The position numbers were made by a program, and so were the translations under genes. From NCBI GenBank assembly GCA_937891665.1, contig CALAGS010000110.1, positions 1 through 47,353 on the forward strand: a DNA stretch of 47,353 bases, in the 5' to 3' direction. Source of the stretch: an uncultured Burkholderiales bacterium (GTDB lineage Bacteria; Pseudomonadota; Gammaproteobacteria; Burkholderiales; Burkholderiaceae_C). This document shows positions 20,235 through 28,766 of this stretch, one piece after another. Positions within the stretch are counted from its first letter, which is position 1. Every line of letters starts with the position of its first letter. The notes under the pieces were generated by a model. The model worked only from the letters and a program-made list of their open reading frames with translations. It did not search any database and had not been told where the DNA came from.

Positions 20235-21143
20235 ATGAACTCCAATTTGTCCGTTGGTGTCATTGGCTTAGGCGCCATGGGCATGGGCATGGCGCAATCA
20301 TTGCGCCGTGCCGGCCATGTTGTGAACGTGTTCGATGTTCGCGCAGAAGTAGCGGAAAAATTTGCTGCGGAAGGCGGGGTCGCTTGCGCTTCCCTAGAGG
20401 TCATCGCCGCAGCGTCTGACATTTTGGTATCGGTGGTGGTCAATGCCGCACAAACCGAATCGGTGTTGTTTGGAGATGGCACGCCCACATCTGGCTGCGC
20501 CAGCCACCTTAAGTCTGGTAGTGTCTTTGTCATGTGCTCTACCGTCGAGCCCGCCTTCTCCGTCGGCCTTGAGAAAAAATTAAACGACAAAGGTCTTCTC
20601 TACATTGATGCGCCCATCTCTGGCGGTGCTGCCAAAGCAGCCTCAGGTCAAATGACCATGATGACAGCTGGCACGCCTGCGGCCTATGCCAAGGCAGAAT
20701 CTTTTCTCAATGCCATGGCCGCCAAGGTTTACAAATTAGGCGACAGCGCAGGCGCTGGCAGCAAAGTCAAAATCATCAACCAGCTGCTGGCAGGTGTTCA
20801 CATTGCCGCGGCTGCAGAGGCCATGGCCTTGGGTTTGCGCGAAGGCGTTGACCCCAATGCACTTTACGAAGTCATTACAAACAGCGCGGGCAACAGCTGG
20901 ATGTTTGAAAATCGCATGGCGCATGTGTTGGCTGCTGACTACACACCTTTGTCTGCTGTCGATATCTTTGTCAAAGACTTAGGTCTGGTGTTGGACATGG
21001 CGCGCGCCAGCAAATTTCCACTGCCACTTTCTAGCACCGCGCATCAAATGTTCATGCAAGCCAGCACGGCTGGTTTTGCCAAAGAAGACGACAGCGCTGT
21101 GATCAAAATTTTCCCAGGCATTGAGTTGCCTAAGGCCAAATAA
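20235..21143 (+). CDS. ltnD: L-threonate 2-dehydrogenase LtnD
   Basis: LtnD (YgbJ type) belongs to the beta-hydroxyacid dehydrogenases and oxidises L-threonate to 2-oxo-tetronate with NAD+. The 302-residue protein starts with the Rossmann motif G-V-I-G-L-G-A-M-G-M-G-M, followed by the substrate loop D-A-P-I-S-G-G and the catalytic-Lys region G-S-K-V-K-I-I-N-Q. ATG 20235 with AGGAGA upstream (20221-20226) is chosen over the frame start at 20217. Assignment within this large family rests on the otnK-otnC-otnI neighbours. Confidence 0.88.
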   Translation: MNSNLSVGVIGLGAMGMGMAQSLRRAGHVVNVFDVRAEVAEKFAAEGGVACASLEVIAAASDILVSVVVNAAQTESVLFGDGTPTSGCASHLKSGSVFVMCSTVEPAFSVGLEKKLNDKGLLYIDAPISGGAAKAASGQMTMMTAGTPAAYAKAESFLNAMAAKVYKLGDSAGAGSKVKIINQLLAGVHIAAAAEAMALGLREGVDPNALYEVITNSAGNSWMFENRMAHVLAADYTPLSAVDIFVKDLGLVLDMARASKFPLPLSSTAHQMFMQASTAGFAKEDDSAVIKIFPGIELPKAK

Positions 21144-21205
21144 TCGGCTCGCAAAATTCCACCATTTGCGGCTTGAACTGAGCGAACGATCAAAGGCGAG
21201 ACAAC

Positions 21206-22486
21206 ATGAAATTGGGTTGCATTGCGGACGACTTCACAGGGGCAACAGACTTGGCCAACAATTTGGTTCGCTCTGGGATGCGGGTGATGCAAACTTTTGG
21301 TGTGCCGCAAGCTGCGCTGTCTTCTGATGTCGACGCGGTGGTCGTGGCTTTGAAATCCCGCACCCTACCCGCCAAAGAAGCCATTGCACAATCTCTCGAA
21401 GCCCTTCAATGGCTTCAAGCGCAAGGCGCAGAACAAATCTATTTCAAATACTGCTCTACCTTTGACAGCACCCCTGCGGGCAACATTGGCCCTGTGACAG
21501 AAGCCTTGATGGAGGCGCTTGATTGCCAATTCACCATTGCCACACCGGCATTCCCAGACAACGGCCGAACGGTATTCAAAGGCTATTTGTTTGCTGGGGC
21601 CGTGCTCTTGAATGAAAGCGGTATGCAAAACCATCCGCTCACCCCCATGACCGATGCCAATTTGGTTCGCGTGATGCAGGCGCAAACCAAGCGGAAAGTT
21701 GGCTTGATCGATCACACCGTGATGGCCAAGGGCACTGCCGCAATCAGTGAAAAAATCAAACAACTCCAAGCCGACGGTGTGGGTGTGGCCATTGTCGATG
21801 CCACTAGCAATGAAGATTTAAAAACGCTTGGACCCGCCTTGATAAATATGCCCTTAGTCACCGCAGGCTCGGGCGTGGCCATTGGCTTGCCTGCCAATTG
21901 GAACTTGCAAGCGTCGGCCAATGCAGCCGCGCTGCCCAAAGCCACCGGCCATCAGGCCATTGTGTCTGGCAGTTGCTCTATTGCCACGCAAGGTCAAGTG
22001 GCGCACTACCAAAGCTTGGGCCTGCCCAGCTGGCAGTTCAAGCCCTTAAGCTGGCCTACCCATGATGTGCCTGCACACATCAAATTCCAAGTGGCGCAAG
22101 CTTTGGCTTGGGCTGAGCCCTTGCTTGGCAAAGGGCCTGTTCTCATTTATGCCACCACCGATGCCGACACATTGCAACAAGTGCAGGCCAAGTTTGGGCG
22201 CGAGCAAGCGGGTGAGTGGATGGAGTCTGCCTTGGCGCAAGTCAGCGTGGGCTTGTTGCAATTGGGTGTAAAGCAATGGGTCATTGCGGGCGGAGAAACT
22301 TCGGGGGCTTGCGTTCAAGCTTTGACTATTTCGCAAATGCAAATTGGCCCACAAATTGATCCGGGCGTGCCTTGGTGTTATGCGCCACAACATGCGGCAG
22401 GGCACCTCACTTTAAAGTCCGGCAATTTTGGAACACCCGATTTTTTTACCAAGGCCTTGAAGATTTTGTCGGAGACATGCGCATGA
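21206..22486 (+). CDS. otnK: 3-oxo-tetronate kinase OtnK
   Basis: OtnK (DUF1537, YgbK type) phosphorylates 3-oxo-tetronate to 3-oxo-tetronate 4-phosphate using ATP. The 426-residue protein begins with the family motif A-D-D-F-T-G-A-T-D and has C-terminal nucleotide-binding strings V-I-A-G-G-E-T-S-G-A and P-G-V-P-W-C-Y, both typical. It overlaps otnC by ATGA, consistent with one operon. Confidence 0.93.
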   Translation: MKLGCIADDFTGATDLANNLVRSGMRVMQTFGVPQAALSSDVDAVVVALKSRTLPAKEAIAQSLEALQWLQAQGAEQIYFKYCSTFDSTPAGNIGPVTEALMEALDCQFTIATPAFPDNGRTVFKGYLFAGAVLLNESGMQNHPLTPMTDANLVRVMQAQTKRKVGLIDHTVMAKGTAAISEKIKQLQADGVGVAIVDATSNEDLKTLGPALINMPLVTAGSGVAIGLPANWNLQASANAAALPKATGHQAIVSGSCSIATQGQVAHYQSLGLPSWQFKPLSWPTHDVPAHIKFQVAQALAWAEPLLGKGPVLIYATTDADTLQQVQAKFGREQAGEWMESALAQVSVGLLQLGVKQWVIAGGETSGACVQALTISQMQIGPQIDPGVPWCYAPQHAAGHLTLKSGNFGTPDFFTKALKILSETCA

Positions 22487-23184
22487 GCAACAGACAAAAT
22501 CAGGCTCTGCATCTCACAGAAGCGCAGGCCCGCGAAGAAATTTGCCGCGTTGGTCAAAGCTTGTTTGACAGGGGCTATGTGCACGCCACTGCAGGAAATA
22601 TCAGTGTGCGACTTGAAGATGGCTTCTTGATCACACCCACAGACGCATGTCTGGGCTTTTTAGAACCCGCCGATTTGGCCTTGCTAGATGCGCAAGGCCA
22701 GCAGTTGAGTGGCAAACGCGCCAGCAAAACGATGGCGCTGCACCGAAAAATTTACGAAGCCACCGACCATGCACTTGGCAGTTGGCCCGCTCAATGTGTG
22801 ATTCACACCCACAGCACCCATTGTGTGTCTTTGAGTTTGAGCTCAAAGGGTCCTGAGCTTCTGCCGCCCATCACGCCCTACTTTGTCATGAAAGTGGGGC
22901 ACGTGCCCTTGATTCCTTATTTCCGGCCTGGCGACCCCTTGGCGGCAGATGCAGTGGCAGATGCCATTCTTCACTACGCCCAATTAGACACACCGATTCG
23001 CGCTGTGATGTTGTCGAAACTTGGGCCCAACGTTTGGCATCAAGATTTGAGCAGCGCTATGGCTGCTCTGGAAGAATTGGAAGAGACGGCTAAGCTTGTA
23101 CAAATGGCAGGTTCTCAAGCACTTGAGAATTTATCGGATGCACACATCGAAGAGCTGCGTCAGAATTTTCATGCTGCGTGGTAG
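22483..23184 (+). CDS. otnC: 3-oxo-tetronate 4-phosphate decarboxylase OtnC
   Basis: OtnC is a class II aldolase-fold enzyme that decarboxylates 3-oxo-tetronate 4-phosphate to dihydroxyacetone phosphate. The 233-residue protein shows H-A-T-A-G-N-I-S near 30-37 and the zinc-binding H-T-H-S-T-H of this fold. The start at 22483 overlaps the otnK stop; an ATG two codons earlier is also in frame. The upstream open frame to 22372 is shadow sequence inside otnK. Confidence 0.92.
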   Translation: MSNRQNQALHLTEAQAREEICRVGQSLFDRGYVHATAGNISVRLEDGFLITPTDACLGFLEPADLALLDAQGQQLSGKRASKTMALHRKIYEATDHALGSWPAQCVIHTHSTHCVSLSLSSKGPELLPPITPYFVMKVGHVPLIPYFRPGDPLAADAVADAILHYAQLDTPIRAVMLSKLGPNVWHQDLSSAMAALEELEETAKLVQMAGSQALENLSDAHIEELRQNFHAAW

Positions 23185-23249
23185 GGCATTGCCCCACTTC
23201 ACATCGACCTTTTAATATTGCACCCACTCTTTCTGTTTGAAAGCTGAAC

Positions 23250-24080
23250 ATGCCTCAATTCGCTGCCAATCTTTCCATGATGTACCCCGACATGGATTTC
23301 TTAGACCGCTTTGAAGCTGCGGCCAAAGATGGCTTCAAAGCCGTTGAGTATTTATTTCCTTACGCTTATGCCGCCGAAGAATTGGCCGCCCGTCTCAAAG
23401 GCAACGGCCTTCAGCAGGTTTTGTTCAATATGCCACCCGGCGGTATTGATGATGCAAGCACCTTAAGCGCTTGGGAAAAAGGCGATCGCGGTACAGCTTG
23501 CTCTCCGGGCCGTGAGGCCGAATACAAAGCGGGCGTCAAGCGCGCCATGCGCTATGCAGAAATTTTGGGCTGTCCTCGCATTCACTCGATGGCGGGTGTG
23601 TTGCCTGCTGACGTTTCACGCGATCAAGCCCAAGCCACCTTGGTAGCCAATTTAAAGTGGGCGTGCCAAGAGGTGCGCGCTCAAGGCCTCGATGTATTGC
23701 TTGAGCCCATTAACTTGCGCGGTATTCCAGGGTTTTTTGTCAACCGCCAAGACCATGCTCACGAAATATTGGCACAAGTGAACGAGCCCAATTTGAAAGT
23801 GCAAATGGATTTGTTCCACTGCCAAATTGTGGAGGGCGATGTCACCACCAAATTGGAGCGCTACTTTCCCACAGGCAAAGTGGGCCACCTTCAAATTGCC
23901 GATGTGCCCTTGCGTCACGAACCTGGCACCGGCGAATTGAATTGGCCTTATGTATTTGACTTGATCGATCGACTGTCTGCACAATGGGGCTGGCAAGGGT
24001 GGGTGGGTTGTGAATACGTGCCTGCTGACACCACCTCAGGTGGCACTTCTCGCGGCTTGTCTTGGTTGAAATCAAACTGA
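23250..24080 (+). CDS. otnI: 2-oxo-tetronate isomerase OtnI
   Basis: OtnI is a TIM-barrel isomerase of the hydroxypyruvate-isomerase (Hyi) group; it converts 2-oxo-tetronate to 3-oxo-tetronate, linking LtnD to OtnK. The 276-residue product has the family strings L-L-E-P-I-N, Q-M-D-L-F-H-C-Q and G-C-E-Y-V-P, with metal-ligand Glu and His/Asp residues present. Hydroxypyruvate isomerase is the alternative, but the complete ltnD-otnK-otnC neighbourhood favours OtnI. Confidence 0.9.
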   Translation: MPQFAANLSMMYPDMDFLDRFEAAAKDGFKAVEYLFPYAYAAEELAARLKGNGLQQVLFNMPPGGIDDASTLSAWEKGDRGTACSPGREAEYKAGVKRAMRYAEILGCPRIHSMAGVLPADVSRDQAQATLVANLKWACQEVRAQGLDVLLEPINLRGIPGFFVNRQDHAHEILAQVNEPNLKVQMDLFHCQIVEGDVTTKLERYFPTGKVGHLQIADVPLRHEPGTGELNWPYVFDLIDRLSAQWGWQGWVGCEYVPADTTSGGTSRGLSWLKSN

Positions 24081-24097
24081 ATTTTTTGGAGAACATC

Positions 24098-25579
24098 ATG
24101 AACGCACCGATTCACAAAGAACTTCCTGCACACCTTTTGAACGCTGAGACTGCTTTGCGTGATGTCACGCAATCGTGGGACGCCTCCATTTTGAAAGAGC
24201 TCACAAGCTACATTGAAATCCCGGCAAAGTCGCCCTCCTTTGACAGCAATTGGGAAGCCAATGGTTACCTAGACACCGTACTGCGCCAAACGGCTGAGTG
24301 GATTGAAGCGCAAAAAGTGGCCGGTCTCACATTGGAAGTTTTGCGCTTGCCGGGTCGCACACCTGTTTTGTTTTTTGACATTCCCGCCACACGTGCTGCG
24401 TCTGAGGGCTCTGGTCAAACGGTATTGATGTATGGCCACTTAGACAAACAACCCGAGTTCAGTGGCTGGCGAAATGACTTAGGCCCTTGGACACCCAAAT
24501 ACGAAAACGGCAAGCTCTATGGCCGCGGCGGTGCAGACGACGGCTATGCCGCTTATGCCAGCATCGCTGCTGTTCAGGCCTTGAAAAATCAAAATACACC
24601 ACACCCCCGCATTGTGGGCTTGATTGAAACGTGTGAAGAGTCGGGTTCCTACGATCTGTTGCCCTACATCGATGCAATGCGCCCGCGCTTGGGCGATGTA
24701 GGCTTGGTCATTTGCTTAGACAGTGGCGCAGGCAACTACGATCAGCTGTGGCTTACCACCAGTTTGCGCGGCATGGCCAGTGGCACTTTGAAGGTTGAGA
24801 TTTTGACGGAGGGCATTCACTCAGGTGATGCATCAGGCTTGGTACCCTCCAGCTTCCGCATCATGCGCCAGGTGCTCGACCGTTTAGAAGACAGCAAGTC
24901 GGGTCGACTGTTGCCTGACAGCTTTCACTGCGAAGTGCCTGCCGATCGATTGGCACAAGCCAAAGCCACTGCGGGTATTTTGGGTGAAGAGGTTTACAAA
25001 CGTTTTCCTTGGGCGCACTACGACTGCGGTGGCTCCACCATGTTTGCATTGCCCACCACCACCGACCCTTTGCAGGCTTTGCTCAATCGCACATGGACAC
25101 CCACACTGAGCGTCACCGGTGCCGAAGGCTTTCCCACATTAGAAAATGCAGGCAATGTACTGCGGCCTTACACGGCGTTCAAACTGAGCTTGCGCTTGCC
25201 ACCCTTGGTCGATGCGGCATCCGCTGTTGCCAAAATGAAAGCATTGTTAGAAGACAACGCGCCTTACCAAGCGCGTGTGACCTTTGAATCCAACGGCGGC
25301 GCGACTGGTTGGAACGCGCCCAGCAGCACACCGTGGTTTGAAAGTGCCCTGCAACGTGCCAGTCAATCGCACTTTGGTGCATCGGTGGGCTACATCGGTC
25401 AGGGCGGCACCATTCCTCTCATGAGCATGTTGAGCCAAGGTTTCCCAAAAGCACAAATGATGGTGTGTGGTGTGTTGGGCCCGAAAAGCAATGCGCACGG
25501 GCCCAATGAGTTTTTGCATGTGCCATATGCCAAAAAACTCACAGCCTCGGTGGCTGAAGTCATGGCATCGCTACCCTGA
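24098..25579 (+). CDS. M20 family metallopeptidase
   Basis: This 493-residue di-zinc hydrolase shows the family metal ligands: Y-G-H-L-D-K-Q, G-R-G-G-A-D-D-G, T-C-E-E-S-G and the C-terminal N-A-H-G-P-N. It resembles the carnosinase/dipeptidase branch of M20 rather than ArgE or DapE. ATG 24098 is preceded by GGAGA; the longer frame is rejected. It follows otnI by 17 bases, suggesting cotranscription, so it might hydrolyse an amide-linked precursor that feeds the tetronate route. That link is only inference from position. Confidence 0.88.
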   Translation: MNAPIHKELPAHLLNAETALRDVTQSWDASILKELTSYIEIPAKSPSFDSNWEANGYLDTVLRQTAEWIEAQKVAGLTLEVLRLPGRTPVLFFDIPATRAASEGSGQTVLMYGHLDKQPEFSGWRNDLGPWTPKYENGKLYGRGGADDGYAAYASIAAVQALKNQNTPHPRIVGLIETCEESGSYDLLPYIDAMRPRLGDVGLVICLDSGAGNYDQLWLTTSLRGMASGTLKVEILTEGIHSGDASGLVPSSFRIMRQVLDRLEDSKSGRLLPDSFHCEVPADRLAQAKATAGILGEEVYKRFPWAHYDCGGSTMFALPTTTDPLQALLNRTWTPTLSVTGAEGFPTLENAGNVLRPYTAFKLSLRLPPLVDAASAVAKMKALLEDNAPYQARVTFESNGGATGWNAPSSTPWFESALQRASQSHFGASVGYIGQGGTIPLMSMLSQGFPKAQMMVCGVLGPKSNAHGPNEFLHVPYAKKLTASVAEVMASLP

Positions 25580-25584
25580 TATTT

Positions 25585-26757
25585 TTACGCAGCGGTCTGG
25601 TTTTTGCGAATCCAGACCAGCCACATCAAGGCCAGAGCCGTGAGTGCTACAGGCACCACTGAGCCGTAGTTCAACCACGTCCAGCCTTGTGTGGTCACCA
25701 GCGCGCCAGAGGCAAAAGAGGTAACGGCCATGGTGGCAAAGACACAGAAGTTGATGGCCGCTTGACCACGGTCTTTCTCTTCAGGTCGCCAAGCTGTCAT
25801 GGCCAGCGTGGTGCTGCCTGTGAAAACAAAGTTCCAACCGACACCCAGGACAAACAAAGCCAACACAAATTGATGCAGCTCCGTGCCCGAAAGCGCTATG
25901 CCGATACAGACAAAGTTCAACAGCACGCCCACCGCCATGATTTGCAGAACGCCAAATTTCTTAATCAGGTGACCTGTGAAAAAACCAGGCGCAAACATGC
26001 CAATGACATGCCACTCCAAAACCAATGCGGCATCACTGAACTGATAGCCGCAAACTTGCATGGCCAGGGGCGTTGCAGCCATCAACAAATTCATCACGCC
26101 ATAACTGAGCGCGGCTGCGGCTGCGGCCACAATGAACACTGGCTGTTTCATGATCTCGCTCAAGGGGCGACCTTCTGAGCTGCCTTTGACTTTCTCAACC
26201 ACGGGCGGAAACTTCACAAAGTGCATCAACACCATGCCCAACACCGCCACGGCCGTGAGGGCCACATAGGCGCCCATGAAAGGCGTTTCAAACCAGCCTT
26301 TGCTTTGAGAGGCCAAATTGGGGCCTACGATGGCACCTATCAAGCCACCCGCCATGACCCATGAAACCGCCTTTTCTCGAAAGGAAGCTTCCGCCAATTC
26401 GGCGGCGGCAAATCGGTAAAGTTGGCCGTTGGCGCTGTAATAACCGGCCACCACCGTTGCCAAAACCAACAGCTCAAAATTGTGAGTGTGCGCCGCATAG
26501 GCACAAAGGATGGCCGACAGCAAGCCCACCAACAGACCCAGCTGAAAAGAAACTCTGCGGCCCCACTTGGCTTGTGACTTGGCCACCAAGCCTGTCGACA
26601 ACGCGCCGCCCACCACATAACCCATGACCGGCAATGTGGCCATCCACCCCTCGGGCGCAAGGCTTAGGCCGACAAGGCCATTGATTGCAATGAAGGTGAC
26701 GTTGTTGGTGAGAAACAGACCTTGGCACAAGGCCAACAAAAAAAGATTGGGGTTCAT
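25585..26757 (-). CDS. MFS transporter
   Basis: The 390-residue protein has about twelve hydrophobic helices and an MFS-type loop 2-3 motif (K-S-Q-A-K-W-G-R-R). The substrate cannot be read. ATG 26757 starts just before helix 1; a TTG at 26784 is in frame but overlaps rsmE. It lies 14 bases downstream of rsmE on the same strand, so it is probably cotranscribed with amgK-rsmE, although it also abuts the convergent tetronate operon. Confidence 0.88.
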   Translation of the reverse strand: MNPNLFLLALCQGLFLTNNVTFIAINGLVGLSLAPEGWMATLPVMGYVVGGALSTGLVAKSQAKWGRRVSFQLGLLVGLLSAILCAYAAHTHNFELLVLATVVAGYYSANGQLYRFAAAELAEASFREKAVSWVMAGGLIGAIVGPNLASQSKGWFETPFMGAYVALTAVAVLGMVLMHFVKFPPVVEKVKGSSEGRPLSEIMKQPVFIVAAAAAALSYGVMNLLMAATPLAMQVCGYQFSDAALVLEWHVIGMFAPGFFTGHLIKKFGVLQIMAVGVLLNFVCIGIALSGTELHQFVLALFVLGVGWNFVFTGSTTLAMTAWRPEEKDRGQAAINFCVFATMAVTSFASGALVTTQGWTWLNYGSVVPVALTALALMWLVWIRKNQTAA

Positions 26758-26771
26758 ACACCGGAGTGTAT

Positions 26772-27539
26772 CTAATCCCAACAACTCAGTGCAGACAAAA
26801 CGGCGACAGGCGCTGTTTCAGCACGCAAAACCCGATGGCCTAAGCTCACAGGGACAAACCCTGCTGCAATGGCCTGCGCTTCCTCTGTGGGACTCAAACC
26901 ACCTTCTGGCCCGCTGAGCAAAATAATCTCGTCCCTCTTGGCCTCGCCCTGGCCTTTGGGGGGTTTGAGGGCCTGCATCATGTCTTGAAGCGATCGGGTG
27001 CCGGGCGCCAATGACAAGACCCACCTTGCGGCTTGCGAGGGTGCGACTGATAACTGCGCTATGGCCTGCGAAAGATTAACCGGCGTGGCCACTTGCAAAA
27101 CACGGTTCCGACCACACTGCTCACTTGAGGCCACCGCAATGGCTTGCCAATGCGCTAATTTTTTATCTGCGCGTTCACCCTTGAGTTTCAAAACACTGCG
27201 CTCTGCGGTGATCGGCAGTAGCGTGGTGGCGCCCAACTCAGTGGCTTTTTCAAGCAACCAATCCATGCGCTCATTGGCCGTGATGCCAGACCATAAATGG
27301 ACGCCCATGTTCAACTCACGCTCAATGTGAGTTTGCTCACCCACGCGCACCGACACATCACTGCGGCCCATGTGCGTGACCACGGCTTTGAACTCACCGC
27401 CTTGGCCATTGAAAAGAGTGATCTCATCATTGGGCTGAAGCCTCAGAACTTGGACATGCCGTGCAGTGCCTGATGGCAGATTCAAGGCGTCTCCTGGGAT
27501 GAGCGCCGTTGGACAATGAAAGCGGGGCAGGTTTGACAT
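26772..27539 (-). CDS. rsmE: 16S rRNA (uracil1498-N3)-methyltransferase RsmE
   Basis: RsmE methylates U1498 of 16S rRNA. The 255-residue SPOUT-fold protein contains the SAM-binding knot string L-L-S-G-P-E-G-G-L-S and the closing L-G-x-R-V-L-R-A-E-T-A-P. The open frame extends to 27776 with unrelated sequence inside amgK; the family start M-S-N-L-P-R-F at ATG 27539 is chosen. It sits 20 bases after amgK. Confidence 0.95.
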   Translation of the reverse strand: MSNLPRFHCPTALIPGDALNLPSGTARHVQVLRLQPNDEITLFNGQGGEFKAVVTHMGRSDVSVRVGEQTHIERELNMGVHLWSGITANERMDWLLEKATELGATTLLPITAERSVLKLKGERADKKLAHWQAIAVASSEQCGRNRVLQVATPVNLSQAIAQLSVAPSQAARWVLSLAPGTRSLQDMMQALKPPKGQGEAKRDEIILLSGPEGGLSPTEEAQAIAAGFVPVSLGHRVLRAETAPVAVLSALSCWD

Positions 27540-27559
27540 CAATGTTTGACTTTCAGCAC

Positions 27560-28618
27560 TTACATACGGCCAAACGCAAAACCCGTCACACCGTCTTTGC
27601 CTTCCACTTCTTCGATCAAGCGAAGCAAGGGCCTGAGCTCTATATAGCGGGCGGCTGTTGAGCGAATGTAGGCGATAAAACGGGGTGCATCGGCCAAGTA
27701 TTTTTCTTTGCCATCGCGCAAAGTCAGGCGCGCAAAAATACCAGCCACTTTCAGATGACGCTGCAAACCCATCCACTCAACGGCGCGGTAGAAAACACCA
27801 AAATCTTGGTGCCAATCTTCAAAGTCGAGCAGCCCTGCTTTGCGCGCTTTTTCCCAATAGCGGATGGTGACATCGAGTACAAAATCTTCTTCCCAAGTCA
27901 GAAATGCATCGCGCATCAAACTGGCCACGTCATAGGTGACAGGGCCATACACGGCATCTTGAAAATCCAACACGCCTAAAGCGGCATCACTGCCCGTGGG
28001 CATCATCAAATTGCGCGGCATGAAATCACGATGGACAAACACCGACGGGCTGGCCAAATTGCGCGTCACCAGCATTTTGAAGGTGCTGTCTAGCGTGTTC
28101 CTGATTTTGCCTTGAACATCAATTTGACGATGCTGCGCAAGGTACCAGTCTGGAAACAAGCTCAGCTCTCGGTTCAGCAAAGCTTCATCGTAGGACGGCA
28201 AGACACCCGCTTTAGAAGACAGCTGCCACGCTATCAAAGCATCGACAGCCTGCATGTAAAGCGCATGGTTGGCTTGCGAATTTTTGACGTCAATGGCGGA
28301 CATCATGGTCTGGTCGCCCAAGTCAGTGAGCAGCATGAAGCCTTGCGCTTCTTGCCATGCCAAAACCTCGGGGGCTTTGAGGCCTGCCAACTGCATGAGT
28401 TTGGCAACTTTGACAAAGGGTTCACAGTTTTCTTTGTCGGGCGGTGCGTCCATGACAATCAGGCTGGCGCCCGCCTGTGTGTCAACGCGCAAATAACGCC
28501 TGAAGCTGGCATCGGCAGATGCAATTCTTAAACTGGATGGCACAAGGCCATGGGTTTGCGCCAAAGCCTCTAGCCATGAAATACAAGCCAATTGGCGCTG
28601 CGGTTCGGCCCAAGTCAC
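27560..28618 (-). CDS. amgK: N-acetylmuramate/N-acetylglucosamine kinase AmgK
   Basis: AmgK phosphorylates recycled MurNAc (and GlcNAc) at the anomeric carbon; MurU then makes UDP-MurNAc, bypassing de novo synthesis and fosfomycin inhibition. The aminoglycoside-phosphotransferase fold shows V-H-R-D-F-M-P-R-N and L-D-F-Q-D. The open frame reaches 28750, but the family N-terminus aligns with GTG 28618 (352 residues, near normal). That start also leaves room for a promoter between this gene and divergent lptD. An ATG at 28732 is the alternative. The amgK/lptD divergence is a known arrangement. Confidence 0.85.
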   Translation of the reverse strand: MTWAEPQRQLACISWLEALAQTHGLVPSSLRIASADASFRRYLRVDTQAGASLIVMDAPPDKENCEPFVKVAKLMQLAGLKAPEVLAWQEAQGFMLLTDLGDQTMMSAIDVKNSQANHALYMQAVDALIAWQLSSKAGVLPSYDEALLNRELSLFPDWYLAQHRQIDVQGKIRNTLDSTFKMLVTRNLASPSVFVHRDFMPRNLMMPTGSDAALGVLDFQDAVYGPVTYDVASLMRDAFLTWEEDFVLDVTIRYWEKARKAGLLDFEDWHQDFGVFYRAVEWMGLQRHLKVAGIFARLTLRDGKEKYLADAPRFIAYIRSTAARYIELRPLLRLIEEVEGKDGVTGFAFGRM

Positions 28619-28766
28619 ATTCGACGTCGAAATTTGATCAGAATTCAAGTTCTCATTCCAGTTGTAAAAGTCAAGCCATGCCACCGGACCGCATTCTTGG
28701 GTTATGTTGGGCGGCACTCGTGGATAATCCATTCTACAAACACCCGTCAACCTAGACGATAGCCCT

